From contig OW388302.1 in assembly GCA_936450465.1 (NCBI GenBank), forward strand, positions 60,486,328 through 60,550,327: a DNA stretch of 64,000 bases. The letters are read 5' to 3'. Both the position numbers and the translations under genes were made by a program. Of the stretch, positions 17,101 to 24,232 are shown piece after piece (the first letter of the stretch is position 1; every line of letters starts with the position of its first letter). Source of the DNA: Gibbula magus. Its lineage: Eukaryota > Mollusca > Gastropoda > Trochida > Trochidae. Below the pieces are notes generated by a model. That model made no database searches and was not told where the DNA came from. It saw nothing but the letters and a program-made list of their open reading frames with translations.

Positions 17101-20081
17101 ATAGAGAACTTGGTCCAAACTTACTCTCCTGAAAAAATAATCAAATTCGATGGGTAGGTATTTGAGTTATGTCCCCTTAAAGTTTGATTTTTTAGAAAAA
17201 CATCTAACTTCGGGAGGTCACTGTGCAAAAAGTATTAGAATTTCAGCAATGAAAAAGATCACCATGTATTCTCCAATGCATGAGCTGTATGAATGTGTAA
17301 GTTACAGCTTCGTGGTGCAAGTATCTTCAGAGAAGAAGATTGTCAAAGATGCATCGGGTCGGGACATTTTCAAAATTAGGAAAAAACAATATGGCGGCGA
17401 AACCACGTGACCTACGAATTCGTCATGATTTAGTTTTTTGCTCGCATCGTCAATGCGCATCTTTTCGAAAAGGTTGCAAGTCTCTAGCTGCATTTTGAAA
17501 AATTTCCCCATGTTAAAAATCGAAATTTAGATTCGAACTGGACCTTTAATGGATTAGGCGATTGGTCCCAAAAGCTTCGGCATGAAACTAGGCAGGAAGG
17601 GTGATCATCTTGCAAAGTTTGGTTGCATTAGCTGCATTCCTTCTGGTAGAAGTGCTGGGTACAAAATCCGTGGAAGAATAATAATAATAATAATAAAACA
17701 CGCCAATAACAATAAGGATTCAGCACTTTAGTGCTGAATCCTTAATAATAATAATAATAATAATAAAACACGCCAATAACAATAAGGATTCAGCACTTTA
17801 GTGCTGAATCCTTAATGATCAGTTTGTGAGACGACTTGATGCAAGTCGTATCGATGAGGGTTTTCTCATCAACCTCCGCTATACCAAGACAGTGCAGTTC
17901 AGAACACAAGTGGTACATGTGTTCATACCCGAGGTCGGTGGTCACTCATTGTGTCCAGCCACTGCCCTCGCTACCTACCTGGAGGCCTCCCTCTCTGCCT
18001 CCCAGTCTCAGCCTTTGTTCATGGATAATGACCACACTCCCTTAACGTATAGAGGGTTCCTGCAGCGCCTCCGCAAGATTCTTGCTCAGTGTGGATACAG
18101 TGCTCACAGGTTCGGTGGTCACTCCTTCAGGCGTGGAGGGGGGACCTGGGCCCACAAGATGGGGCTATCAGACGGGACAATCCAAAGAATAGGATGTTGG
18201 AAAAGTGATGCCTTTCTGAGATATATAGACTCTGATATGCACGACAAAGTGGCATCCGTACGCCAGATGGTCGTGGGCATCAATGACTCTTGTTAAATCA
18301 GTTTCAATTTCAAAGTCTCTATTTTGTGCGTTATCATTATTGATCAAACATGTTTCAATGATAAATTACCGATTTATTACCACCCCCTCACTTTAAAACT
18401 ATTATTACTATATTACTGTTTAATTCCAATTACTCTTACACTCATGATACTTGGGTTGGGGATTTACATGTGTAAGATTAACCCCTTTTATGTTTCACTT
18501 TCACCATGGCTTAAAACCAATTGTTCGCTTGCATTTAGCATTATTAAATTTGAGCCCAGGTATCTGAGTCTTTGTCTTCTATGCTTTGTTATGTTAGTAA
18601 GATATGAGTAAAGGTATGATTCATATTGTGAATTAAGTTTTATGTTTATCGTTTCTAAATACATTACGCCACTTAGCGGCAAGCATTCCTAACCAAGCAT
18701 TGTTAGTTATCTCCCTTGTCTTCTCGCATTGCATGTTGGTATAGCGCACCAATTCAAGCATGGCATCTAGCGCCGTCGCAAAGTAGTTTTCCCACCCGCC
18801 CACCCAGTAGTATTATTGGAAGTAGCTTTTGGCTCTGGCAGGGATTCTTTTCATCTACTTTATAAATGCTTACTCAGCACCAATCACTGCTTTATTATTG
18901 AACATGTCAATTGTCAATTTCATGTTTTCTATTTAGGGGGATTTACATGTGTAAGATTAACCCCTTTTATGTTTCACTTTCACCATGGCTTAAAACCAAT
19001 TGTTCGCTTGCATTTAGCATTATTAAATTTGAGCCCAGGTATCTGAGTCTTTGTCTTCTATGCTTTGTTATGTTAGTAAGATATGAGTAAATTTTAAAAT
19101 TCCGGACACTTTAACTGCTTCCTCTGACGTTTGATGCGCCGCCACATGTACGAAAACGCTAATTCCAACTACGGAAAACAAATAAAACAAGTTTAAATGC
19201 AGTATCTTACACGGGCGATTAATAAATAGAGTTATTGCACAAGGAAGTATGTTATATGACCTTCACGCAACCGGTGTGAATTTTAGGGAAAAAAACATAA
19301 ATTTGCACGAGTTTCGTAAAAGTCATAGGCACACTTTAGAGAGTTATACTTTCTTTTTTACTCATTCTATTACATTTGAATCACGTAGAGATAGCAAGTT
19401 TACGACCCACGGTAAGCTACAATGACGTGCTTGATGACGTCACAGACGACGAGATACGGGAACTCACGCTGAAACAATGGTTGCTAGGCAAACATTAGAT
19501 GTGCACATGTGCTCGTATTGAAAGTTTTTACTCGGTTATAATCAGTCATACGAGTAAGAAATACGATGGTTCACCCGGATACTAAGCAAACTAAATATTG
19601 CACTTAATATGTGGAATATCTTGTCACTCGGTTCAGGATATGTTATTGCACATTATCGTATACATTGATATTTGTTTTGGATATAGTGAGTGAGTGAGTG
19701 AGTTATTGTTTAACGCCACTTGGGCAATATTGCAGCAATTAGCGGCGAGTTTTGGATATAAAACTGGTTTGTTTCTTTTAATTGTTTTGTTTGTAATATA
19801 GTAGGCTATCCTTAACGCGTTTTGCATAAAAAAAATCATGATGTTCTTCCGGTAGCCTGCCGTTAAACAGGTCATCTAGTCAACGAATAACACACGCCAA
19901 ACTTCGCCTGTACCTATAAGTACTTATCTTTACATTTTTGTCATAGTTATAGGTGTATTGGTGACATTTATAACATTTCATAATTTTTCTTTCTACACAA
20001 TGAAAAACGTGTATTGTAATTCATATCGATTCAATAACAACACCTATCCTATATTTTAGATCTCCATCCTCTGGATTCTAA
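2952..20081 (+). CDS. Sushi-domain single-pass membrane protein, 3' part (7 exons)
   Basis: Exons are 2952-3170, 6739-6898, 8391-8447, 9272-9577, 9956-10012, 10863-10907 and 20060-20081. All have AG/GT borders, and phases agree at every junction (1, then 2 throughout); together they give 864 nt after the first split codon, ending in TAA. The part in the window encodes one CCP/sushi domain (about residues 3-73), a short Thr/Asn-rich stalk, a transmembrane helix (about 90-114), an RRRRER stop-transfer motif, and a cytoplasmic tail of about 170 residues rich in Tyr, Ser and Arg. Sushi proteins usually act in cell-surface recognition or adhesion. Tail tyrosines such as ETYEDYV could be phosphorylation sites (inference). 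The phase-1 start shows that upstream exons, probably more ectodomains, lie outside the window. The orthologue is not recognised. Confidence 0.82.
3226..3296. mobile_element. 71-bp hairpin mini-element
   Basis: Two 25-bp arms (ggggtgctttcaaaaaggg... and ...cccttattgaatgcacccc) are inverted with two mismatches around an 18-21 bp loop. It is in the intron 55 bp after the sushi exon donor. Confidence 0.6.
3297..4889. other. AT-rich intron with TTAAGAATTCTTAA clusters at both ends
   Basis: Palindromic 'cttaagaattcttaa'-type words cluster at 3465-3620 and again at 4795-4885, framing about 1.2 kb of very AT-rich DNA without coding signs. They may be the ends of an old TIR transposon, but arms could not be aligned cleanly. 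Confidence 0.35.
4890..5555. mobile_element. Repeat element with (CCGT)n head and ~125-bp sub-repeats
   Basis: A (CCGTCCAT)n-like tract at 4926-4998 is followed by three diverged copies of a unit of about 125 bp (near 5010, 5130 and 5250-5400). Each contains 'gcagactccttggctaatgg' and a pair of GGGGTCA/TGACCCC words. The start 'ggcccgatgggctaatgg' and end 'ctacagggcccatggctct' look like element borders. Confidence 0.6.
5556..6738. other. Intron, largely featureless
   Basis: It holds (CTGT)n at 5806-5818, an imperfect hairpin at about 5838-5955 (ggcccagatactcgaagctc against ...gggtgcttcaaaaatg), and a (TA)n run at 6437-6452. No coding signal is seen. Confidence 0.45.
6739..6898 (+). CDS. Exon: stalk, transmembrane helix, basic anchor
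   Basis: Acceptor tgtttcag ends at 6738 and donor gtgggt starts at 6899. The exon encodes a short stalk with an NTS glycosylation sequon, about 25 hydrophobic residues (LIVIGVVAAICILVII...), then WYRRRRERN, which predicts an extracellular N side and a cytoplasmic C side. It goes from phase 1 to phase 2. Its last 22 bases and its donor are copied in the 168-bp array that follows. Confidence 0.85.
6877..7769 (+). repeat. 168-bp tandem array that starts in the exon and its splice donor
   Basis: The word gtgggttgtctccc occurs at 6899, 7067, 7235, 7403, 7571 and 7739, exactly 168 bp apart. Each copy is preceded by the exon's 3' end (gag or gcg + gaatgtc[c/a]acaagag). The copy at 7381-7402 is identical to exon bases 6877-6898. 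So five extra exon-end plus donor pairs lie in the intron. Confidence 0.92.
8083..8172. repeat. (GAT)n run joined to an inverted copy of the 168-bp unit
   Basis: (GAT)n/(GGT)n at 8087-8129 leads into 'gtgttaaaacacttgtttaacgtcagc', the reverse complement of the aatgtcaaagctgacgttaaacacgtgtt part of the 168-bp unit. Confidence 0.75.
8391..8447 (+). CDS. Exon: cytoplasmic tail microexon
   Basis: This 57-nt phase 2-2 exon lies between ttgtttccag and gtgagt. It encodes AVSEYSVNTTDYNGYKPYS, counting the codon completed across the next junction. Four tyrosines in 19 residues match the Tyr-rich character of the next exon. Confidence 0.75.
8529..8847 (+). mobile_element. tRNA-derived SINE, full-length
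   Basis: The head has A box TAGCGCAGCGGTTAGCGCG and B box GTGTTCGAATCCC at proper spacing. The body follows, and the tail ...ggcgttaaaccccaactcactcactcac ends in (ACTC)n. It is the best-preserved of the three copies and lies in the same orientation as the host gene, in its intron. Confidence 0.9.
8848..9271. other. Intron, nothing recognised
   Basis: No ORF, repeat or hairpin stands out. Confidence 0.4.
9272..9577 (+). CDS. Exon: main cytoplasmic tail
   Basis: This 306-nt phase 2-2 exon follows tttcacttcag and ends before gtatgt at 9578. About 101 residues are rich in Pro, Ser, Arg and Tyr (for example MYHPFPAGRSHG, ETYEDYVAERN, GSYDNDGY). It is markedly more GC-rich than its introns, as expected for coding sequence. 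No known domain is recognised; it looks disordered with several candidate tyrosine-based docking sites. Reading past the donor meets a stop at about 9672. Confidence 0.85.
9578..9955. other. Short intron with three TGACGT words
   Basis: Contains gtgacgtcataac, gatgtcac and catgacgtaag at 9678-9718, which resemble CRE half or full sites. Otherwise featureless. Confidence 0.4.
9956..10012 (+). CDS. Exon: cytoplasmic tail microexon
   Basis: A 57-nt phase 2-2 exon after gtgacag and before gtgagc. It encodes FRGEWTDRYERKNFNDFNR, charged and aromatic. It is the same length and phase as the exon at 8391, so it can be skipped without a frameshift. Confidence 0.75.
10013..10862. other. Intron, nothing recognised
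   Basis: AT-rich, without repeats or coding signals that can be supported. Confidence 0.4.
10863..10907 (+). CDS. Exon: cytoplasmic tail microexon
   Basis: A 45-nt phase 2-2 exon after tgattatttcag and before gtacgt. It encodes DAYTQGRDPFLWDTR. Frame and style continue the tail. Confidence 0.72.
10908..11730. other. Intron left of the retroelement, with hairpin and CRE words
   Basis: An imperfect inverted repeat lies at about 11196-11330 (agattatctttcccgagttat against ataacgagggaaagataaa). TGACGTCA occurs at about 11634 and 11660, and other TGACGT words nearby. Confidence 0.45.
11731..11908 (+). repeat. A1 terminal repeat of the YR retroelement
   Basis: Starts ggtatgattcatattgtg and ends ccgtcgcaaagtagtttt. 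It recurs at 18613-18790 with hardly any change. It immediately precedes the first ORF and probably carries the promoter. Confidence 0.92.
11908..12915 (+). CDS. Gag-like protein of the YR retroelement
   Basis: This open frame has 335 codons; the Met at 11932 (MDVRPKRKGAG) is a likelier start than the one at 11908. The N-terminal half has a charged coiled-coil-like stretch (about residues 65-110, EIQRAEKDCEDMTKKLQLL). The C-terminal part has a zinc finger of CCCH spacing, C279-x7-C-x5-C-x3-H, followed by CSICYQGHPEVSH, and a proline run before the stop. By position and zinc finger it should bind element RNA and build particles, as DIRS-type ORF1 proteins are thought to do. It overlaps the next ORF by 175 nt in another frame, so the reverse transcriptase may be made by frameshifting or reinitiation. 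The frame appears intact. Confidence 0.8.
   Translation: MFYFNNLRMDVRPKRKGAGSKLASLLDAEKSLIDSLEASGTNLRDTSTPKTSLTLNGSQVGRQVDREIQRAEKDCEDMTKKLQLLKLEHTRLELQKQIEDEQARLSRMGRGRLDTSSSGETCEQSKLKTLHIVDYIWEDFGSDTVEIAVGIGDAKINLGKKRTKLADVTIQQWGYANARIMQELLKQGRLTVIDAYVKYTADTFRLASRYTWSSVLAYDHEYRERQSAEQFQWGTYMQELRDFRLVSKAVHNVMTKTNSSSADNQRRKGPFTPSGLEICRNYNRGNCTRQQCKLSHRCSICYQGHPEVSHLNAKNEPWREQRLDHSRPPPPPHQA
12741..14633 (+). CDS. Reverse transcriptase-RNase H of the YR retroelement
   Basis: This is a 630-codon frame; the first 55 or so codons overlap gag and may not be translated. Reverse transcriptase motifs appear in order: GKVDLRNAYRSVSIHPDD (the first catalytic Asp), LPFGAARSPKIFQ, then VYLDDFLVI with the catalytic YLDD at about residues 264-267, and FLGIVID. 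RNase H follows: VHTDASSDGCGG (Asp about 426), the HKETVAI Glu, VYTDNCTAKS (Asp about 486) and the C-terminal NVIADVCSR Asp. Both domains keep their catalytic residues with no frameshift. The protein would copy element RNA to DNA. Its C-terminus overlaps the recombinase frame by about 170 nt. Confidence 0.9.
   Translation: MQELQQGQLHTTTMQAFSPMQYLLPRSPRGQSPQRKKRAMEGAETGPLETPSPTTSGLNYIGWDSMLPSNHPQRNFILNGVQNGFRICDDERPVQPVFVTNMKSSRTWMRQVELQLTEEIEAGNYLVVSSKPDIVSSLGAIPKDKNKIRLIHDGSRPLGTGMNAYAVDTSVSYQDLRTACKLIKPGDFLGKVDLRNAYRSVSIHPDDYKTTGLYWEFSGCEQGTYLVDTKLPFGAARSPKIFQCLSEAVCDIMRQTYGILVIVYLDDFLVIDSDKERCQRGISCLIQLLRRLGFSISWSKVEGPATSLQFLGIVIDTVNFTLELPQKKLKEFHILLQDFSKRKRASRQQLDSLAGKLNWASHVIHGGRTFMRRILSLKNSIESSHHKTLLSEEFQEDIRCWMELLTHFNGTARILDSRPVTCVHTDASSDGCGGTFMGDYYYLNWKCDTPELQEMHINHKETVAIIFAALRWGHAWRNKRVVVYTDNCTAKSIINKGTSKDRTMMSLLRALFWESVIHNFKLSAVYIPGKQNVIADVCSRLHEPNRFVDLYEHMSSLSLEPFSSQELLHHMSHAFIHLRWGSTPTLSGGSSFESQVLRLVRIYKENLYSSPEGVSQVLRSIEHHPSAYES
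14347..14965 (+). pseudogene. Tyrosine recombinase, N-terminal part (broken by insertion)
   Basis: The frame encodes a SAM-like core-binding domain (LEAAALSLKSSAWSAST, TYTVHLKAYLKFC, ELYIAYLVKF) and the start of the catalytic domain up to GMLRPNN, whose Arg (codon 14938-14940) is the first catalytic residue. The true start is unclear because it overlaps the RT frame; similarity to recombinases begins near 14480. The frame then runs into an inserted array and stops at 15018. The remainder resumes at about 17818. As it stands no full recombinase can be made, so this copy should be unable to integrate by itself. Confidence 0.85.
14966..17817. mobile_element. 2.85-kb tandem-array insertion inside the recombinase gene
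   Basis: It is built of two copies of a 1,357-bp unit (aaatatagtcgcaagcgac at 14974 and 16331). Each unit is three diverged ~450-bp monomers sharing words such as aatggcggc...acgtgac, gcaagtctctag and ccatgttaaaa. The unit ends in (AAT)n. The 3' end is two 70-bp copies of (AAT)n-acacgccaataacaat plus a 15-bp-stem hairpin (taaggattcagcact / agtgctgaatcctta). The arrangement resembles pearl/HINE non-autonomous Helitron-like elements of molluscs (inference). Confidence 0.75.
17716..17815. repeat. Duplicated terminal hairpin, 70-bp period
   Basis: The palindrome ggattcagcac-tttagt-gctgaatcc occurs at about 17717-17743 and 17787-17813, each after (AAT)n and acacgcc. The same word ggattcagcgc also occurs near the 5' end of each 1,357-bp unit (15000, 16356). 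Confidence 0.85.
17818..18296 (+). pseudogene. Tyrosine recombinase, C-terminal catalytic part
   Basis: The frame resumes at VRRLDASRIDEG and continues to the stop after about 150 codons. It carries the H-x-x-R box (GGHSFRRGG, His codon 18120-18122), the Trp box (GCWKSDAF) and the nucleophile Tyr (FLRYID, codon 18222-18224). It is separated by 2.85 kb from the half with the first catalytic Arg. Open frame and motifs are intact, so the interruption looks young. A Met at 17826 is available but a protein from it would lack the DNA-binding core. Confidence 0.87.
18458..18612 (+). repeat. B1 repeat of the YR retroelement
   Basis: Starts ggggatttacatgtgtaag and ends gatatgagtaaa, directly abutting A2. 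It is matched at 18937-19091. Confidence 0.9.
18613..18790 (+). repeat. A2 repeat of the YR retroelement
   Basis: Near-identical to 11731-11908. The B1-A2 junction is the internal repeat pair expected for split direct repeats, used as template to complete the ends. Confidence 0.92.
18937..19091 (+). repeat. B2 terminal repeat of the YR retroelement
   Basis: Copy of 18458-18612, offset 479 bp. It marks the right end of the element; host intron resumes at about 19092. Confidence 0.9.
19092..20059. other. Intron right of the retroelement, with SINE-tail relic
   Basis: At 19686-19755 (gtga)n is followed by 'taacgccacttgggcaatattgcagcaattagcggcg', a 3' tail type very common in vetigastropod repeats. 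The rest is featureless. Confidence 0.5.
20060..20081 (+). CDS. Terminal exon of sushi membrane protein
   Basis: After the acceptor atattttag the phase-2 frame reads RSPSSGF and then TAA (20079-20081). The exon is short, so it rests mainly on phase match, acceptor and position. It lies 9.15 kb downstream of the previous exon, beyond the retrotransposon insertion. If it is wrong, the true last exon must be elsewhere downstream. Confidence 0.6.
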
Positions 20082-21096
20082 GCTGACATCAAAGCAGTGG
20101 AGTCTAAACCTCAAAACCACATGCAGATACATATCCAAAACTTTACGAGGGGGGTAAAGTCATCATCTTTCCGGACATCTGCAGACATTTACTAGACGTT
20201 TAGAAAGGACGCGCCGAATAGGAAGTCCACTACTTGGCCGACCGTAAAGGAGCTCCCTGACTGTGGTATTCGTACATCCAGTGTGTTGATGTATGATGGG
20301 GGTCATATCGATCTTACAACTTTCGATTGTATTTTATTTATTTTCTCTTGACGTCTTGGATTCGACAATGCAATAATTCAAACTTACACATTTTAACGTT
20401 CACCCGTAAAGACGACAGCAACCTCTTCCTCAATTTGGAATTCCTGATTGTTCCCGATAAGATAATTCTACAAGAACAACTTCAGTCCTGTTGAATAGTT
20501 AATGACATTACGAATTAAAATATCGGATAGAATCGCTCTGGGCTCAAGCTTCGTCCATGTTGGTTTTAAAATATTAGTCCAGATGTCAATCGTTCAAAAT
20601 ATGTTTCCTCTTCGATCCGGAGGGGATTTTACGAACGCATCAGAGAACTTTGGCAGCATGCGACCACAACTCTGTAATGCCAGAGACTTATTATGGCGGT
20701 ACATCGGATTTATTTGAAATAGGTGTGTTAATTGTGAAGTTTACACTCTGGGTACGTATTGTGACATATCCGGGAATCGAATCCGGATATATTTTTTTTA
20801 GATTTACTCTTTGAACAGTGCAAACAAGACAGGTGCAAATTGACTGACTGATGTGAGTAAATTTACTACCAAGAGCAAACTTGCATATGTGTGTAAAGTT
20901 CGCGGTGACCATATGTATTTGATATTTTATCTAAAAAGTGATCAATTTTCTTATTTTGTTATTGTTCTACAGTCCTTTTTGTGTTCAAAGTTAAAGTAGA
21001 TGATCAAAGATGTTAACATTATTTATTTCATAATTTCTCCGTTATTGTTCTGTCCAGGTTAGTACAAACGCATTAACAATAATTTACCGCAAAAAA

Positions 21097-21102
21097 AATA
21101 AA
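21097..21102 (+). promoter_or_regulatory. Candidate poly(A) signal AATAAA
   Basis: The hexamer AATAAA lies about 1 kb after the stop at 20081. The stretch 20082-21120 has no coding signal and would be the 3' UTR. AATAAA is common by chance in DNA this AT-rich. Confidence 0.35.
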
Positions 21103-22181
21103 GATAAACGTTTTGTTGACAATAATAATCCATTACTCGTGATGCTAAAATATCAATCTTGACATTTTTAAAGAATTTTAAGAATACATATTGAACTATG
21201 TATCAACTAGGAAAACATATCAAAAGTGCCATTACTCTTATGCGTTGAATATCACAGTTGAATGTTTTGTTATTTTGTCTATAATGTATCCATTTGTATA
21301 TACAGGTTTATGTATGTTTTCTTATATTTAGTATTTTCATATTGTCGTGTTAAACGTTTTATTCATGTACAAGTTTGTGCTTTATTGACATTTCAAACAA
21401 TAACTATTGCCACTTGGTAAGTATTTTAAAGAGAGTAGATAGTATCCTTGCCTTGCTACGTAGCGCTACATTGAGCAATCGCGTTCAAGAGAGGTTTTAA
21501 AAGAATCGCTAATTGAGCGATTACTTTGAAACCTCTCTTGAACATGGCCCTGCGATATTGACTCGTCACGTGATTTGTTTGTTTTTACGTTTGCTTTCAA
21601 GATGGCGTCAGCTGATGGGTTCCCTGATTTGACAAATAAGAAAAAACATACTAGAGCCTGAAGAAAAAAAAAACGAATTTCGATGTAATAACGTTTTACC
21701 ACACACATTCGTAGAGAAAATGTGGTTTCGCCTTGTAGCAATATGAATTGTATACGCTCCATGTAACTGCATGAAGATGCAATTTAGATAAACAATGGGC
21801 ATCCAACAGATATGATACACAAAACAAAACATTCCTTATCTTCATATGTACCTTATCAAACAGTTTGCTTCCCTCTGATCTGTTCACAATGACAAAGTTT
21901 GTGTTTCGAAACAGTGACTGTATCAGCGGAGTCACAAACATACCATGAATAATTGTTTTCTCAAGGTCGAAGCTTGACGCAAAGGCCGACGCAGATGACA
22001 GACGTACTGTTGCTACATGGGAGTGGTTATGATTGATGTTAAGGATAAGGGAACTGGATAAAGCAGATACATATTGAAACAGACGGGTGCTGCCACGCCC
22101 ATATTTTGTACACACCACACAATGTACCTGTTACATACAAACATGTGCTTCTATACATGACCCTACGGTATTACTGCCCCT
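21103..22181. other. Intergenic, with one strong hairpin
   Basis: A 61-bp inverted repeat at 21483-21543 has 28-bp arms (gttcaagagaggttt... and ...aaacctctcttgaac, three mismatches) around a 5-bp loop. It is probably a small foldback element. Minus-strand open frames across 21466-22118 have no recognisable features. Confidence 0.5.
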
Positions 22182-22543
22182 TTAAAGGCGCTGTAGCACG
22201 TTTTTGGCAAATTTTATTTTTTCAAATTTCCCATTTATAATGATAGTTTATGTCATTTATATTAACTTCAGAAGGTAAAACATCATATTACACAAACCAA
22301 TTATCCGTAGTGGTAATAACGGTATTGCGTATAAAGCAAATATTGCATGGCGGCCATTTTATTGTGAACACAATTTATTATTTTGTACTACAAAAACGAT
22401 TCCCATGGCTTTATCGAAACATGTACACTCATTTTAAACTTTATTTTCCGAAGAGAGAAGGATGTTTTACCATTGGTGAATTTATTTTTCAAATACATTT
22501 CATCGACTTATTTGAGAGAAAAAACGTGCTACAGCGCCTTTAA
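22182..22543. mobile_element. TTAA-flanked MITE (362 bp)
   Basis: The termini TTAAAGGCGCTGTAGCACGT... and ...ACGTGCTACAGCGCCTTTAA are perfect inverted repeats of about 24 bp, with TTAA at both ends, as in piggyBac-like insertions. It is the best copy of a family also seen at 1-254, 25063-25085 and 31382-32014. Confidence 0.85.
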
Positions 22544-22634
22544 TGGTACTGACAGTTCTGTATCGTTGTCATGTTGCAGGAGTTAAACTATTCACATTTT
22601 TCTTACTGTGTTCATCTCGGGTAAACATGACATA

Positions 22635-22982
22635 CAGAGTGATGCAAAAAGTATTCGGACGGTGACGTTATTTCCATAGACTTGCATGTTAATTTAGTCT
22701 TGTATAAATAATTTTCATGAAATAAATTCTAGTTGGATCAATGTCAAATTTCCAGCTTGATTGGAAAACATCTAGGCGATGAAGTACATCATTTCTTATA
22801 TATAAAACGGAAAATTAAACATAAATTATGAGGTTGTAGCCAAGATGATTCCTCACTAACGTGATAAATGTGAATAGGATCGGACACTATTCCTCTCTAT
22901 GAAAATTATTTATCCCAGACTAAATTAACTTGTAAGTCTATGGAAATGACGTCACCGTCCGAATACTTTTTGCACGACTCTG
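22635..22982. mobile_element. Tc1/mariner-type MITE (348 bp)
   Basis: Long inverted repeats (about 84 bp) start CAGAGTGATGCAAAAAGTAT and end ...TTTTTGCACGACTCTG, with TA on both sides. The start is close to the CAGTG..GCAAAAGTATTCGGAC style of Tc1-like ends. It has no transposase. Confidence 0.85.
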
Positions 22983-22984
22983 TA

Positions 22985-24232
22985 GGTGATGTGTTTGTAC
23001 GATGCATGTAGCCTATGTATATCATAGAAACTGTATATATATATATTTTATAACATTGTATGCAACATCATCTAATAAATACATAACTAAAGCTGTTGTT
23101 CATGTTTTGCAAGTTCTTCCTGCAGATTGTGCACATAAACATGACATTTGTGAAGAAATACAGTTATTCTATTTACATTACATTTGTATTTCGTTATTTC
23201 TGTGTTTTACCAAGGATTATGAACCTACACGCCATATAACGTGATGCTTGAAACAACCTTTCTGAACCGTATCACCCTGTACGAGGGACTTGCAACGTTG
23301 TACGTCCCCCCAGGAGGGTTTACAGAGACATTGTAAACCCTGTTAGGAGGAATTACAATGATTGTAAATTGCTAGATGATGACTGGATGCGTCGCATTTC
23401 GACTTGTTTACAAGTCTTTTCAACAGTGTGGAGCATTTTCAACATGGTGTATGTATAGGTAGCTTATATATATCAGAATATGAACAGCAAATGTTTTGAC
23501 GAAAGTTCGTTTCGAACCCGTATTTACTAAGACCTGTGGTTGTATGCTATTGTAACGCTTTGGCCTATTGCGCCACAGAGTCAGATGGAAGACAACGGTA
23601 TGAAAGCAACTTAACGAAATAAGAACATTTATTACACTCTCGTTGAAGATACTACTGTTGTGAAACATCGAAATGTTATTCAACACTGTTGTGAAACATT
23701 GCACGTGAAAGCGATCGCAGTCGGAACTACTTTCCAGTAGCCACATGGCTTTTGAGATTCCACTGGATTTCTTGGGACACAACGACTTTATGATTAATAT
23801 TGTACGGACGCTTCTATCACAATTTACTGTCTAAACAACAACTCAAATGGTAAAGAAACACTGTGAGGAAAACAAGCGGTTAGGAGGGAAGGAATGCTCC
23901 ATCCATATTCATGACTCGCACTGCTGGTCACGTGACAATTAAGAATGCGACTTCTATGGCGTCTTACAAGGGACACATATTTAATCTGCCTCGTTGTTTG
24001 TGCACCGACAAAGTGTCTCCCATGGGAAATAGCACGCTACTGTTTACTACTTTTACGGAGATGTTTATTTCATGACGAGTCAGGCCTATATAAATAACAT
24101 GTTGACAGATTGTACAATGTGACTGAAACTATGAAAGAGAGACGACATACACACCATGGTTGTAATGTTTGCTGTTGATTGTTTTGTTTAAATAATACAT
24201 TTTGATGAGGATCGATAACTGTCTGTTTACAC
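22985..24232. other. Intergenic, one decayed tRNA-like relic
   Basis: On the minus strand 23580-23508 has an A-box-like TGGCGCAATAGG and a B box GGGTTCGAAAC, but the anticodon and T stems do not pair. It is likely an old SINE head, not a tRNA gene. Nothing else is recognised. Confidence 0.4.

Larger units (their letters stand above)
11731..19091 (+). mobile_element. Ngaro/DIRS-like tyrosine-recombinase retrotransposon
   Basis: The element has the split direct repeat plan A1-ORFs-B1-A2-B2 typical of Ngaro and PAT-like DIRS elements: A at 11731-11908 and 18613-18790 (178 bp), B at 18458-18612 and 18937-19091 (155 bp). ORFs in order are gag-like with a zinc knuckle, reverse transcriptase plus RNase H, and tyrosine recombinase; no integrase or protease is seen. 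The repeat pairs look nearly identical, suggesting a recent copy. Without the 2.85-kb insertion the element would be about 4.5 kb. No target-site duplication is apparent, as expected for recombinase-mediated insertion. It lies in sense in the last intron of the sushi gene. Confidence 0.9.

Noticed and set aside
15326..17511. Paired ORFs (65-86 codons) repeated in the insertion
   Set aside because: Identical frames recur because the 1,357-bp unit is duplicated; no protein domain is seen.
22250..22586. Open frames inside 22182-22586
   Set aside because: They lie within the TTAA MITE and its flank; no transposase motifs.
23508..23582. tRNA-gene candidate on the minus strand
   Set aside because: A and B box words and a pairing D stem are present, but the anticodon and T stems do not pair, so it is a SINE-head relic at most.
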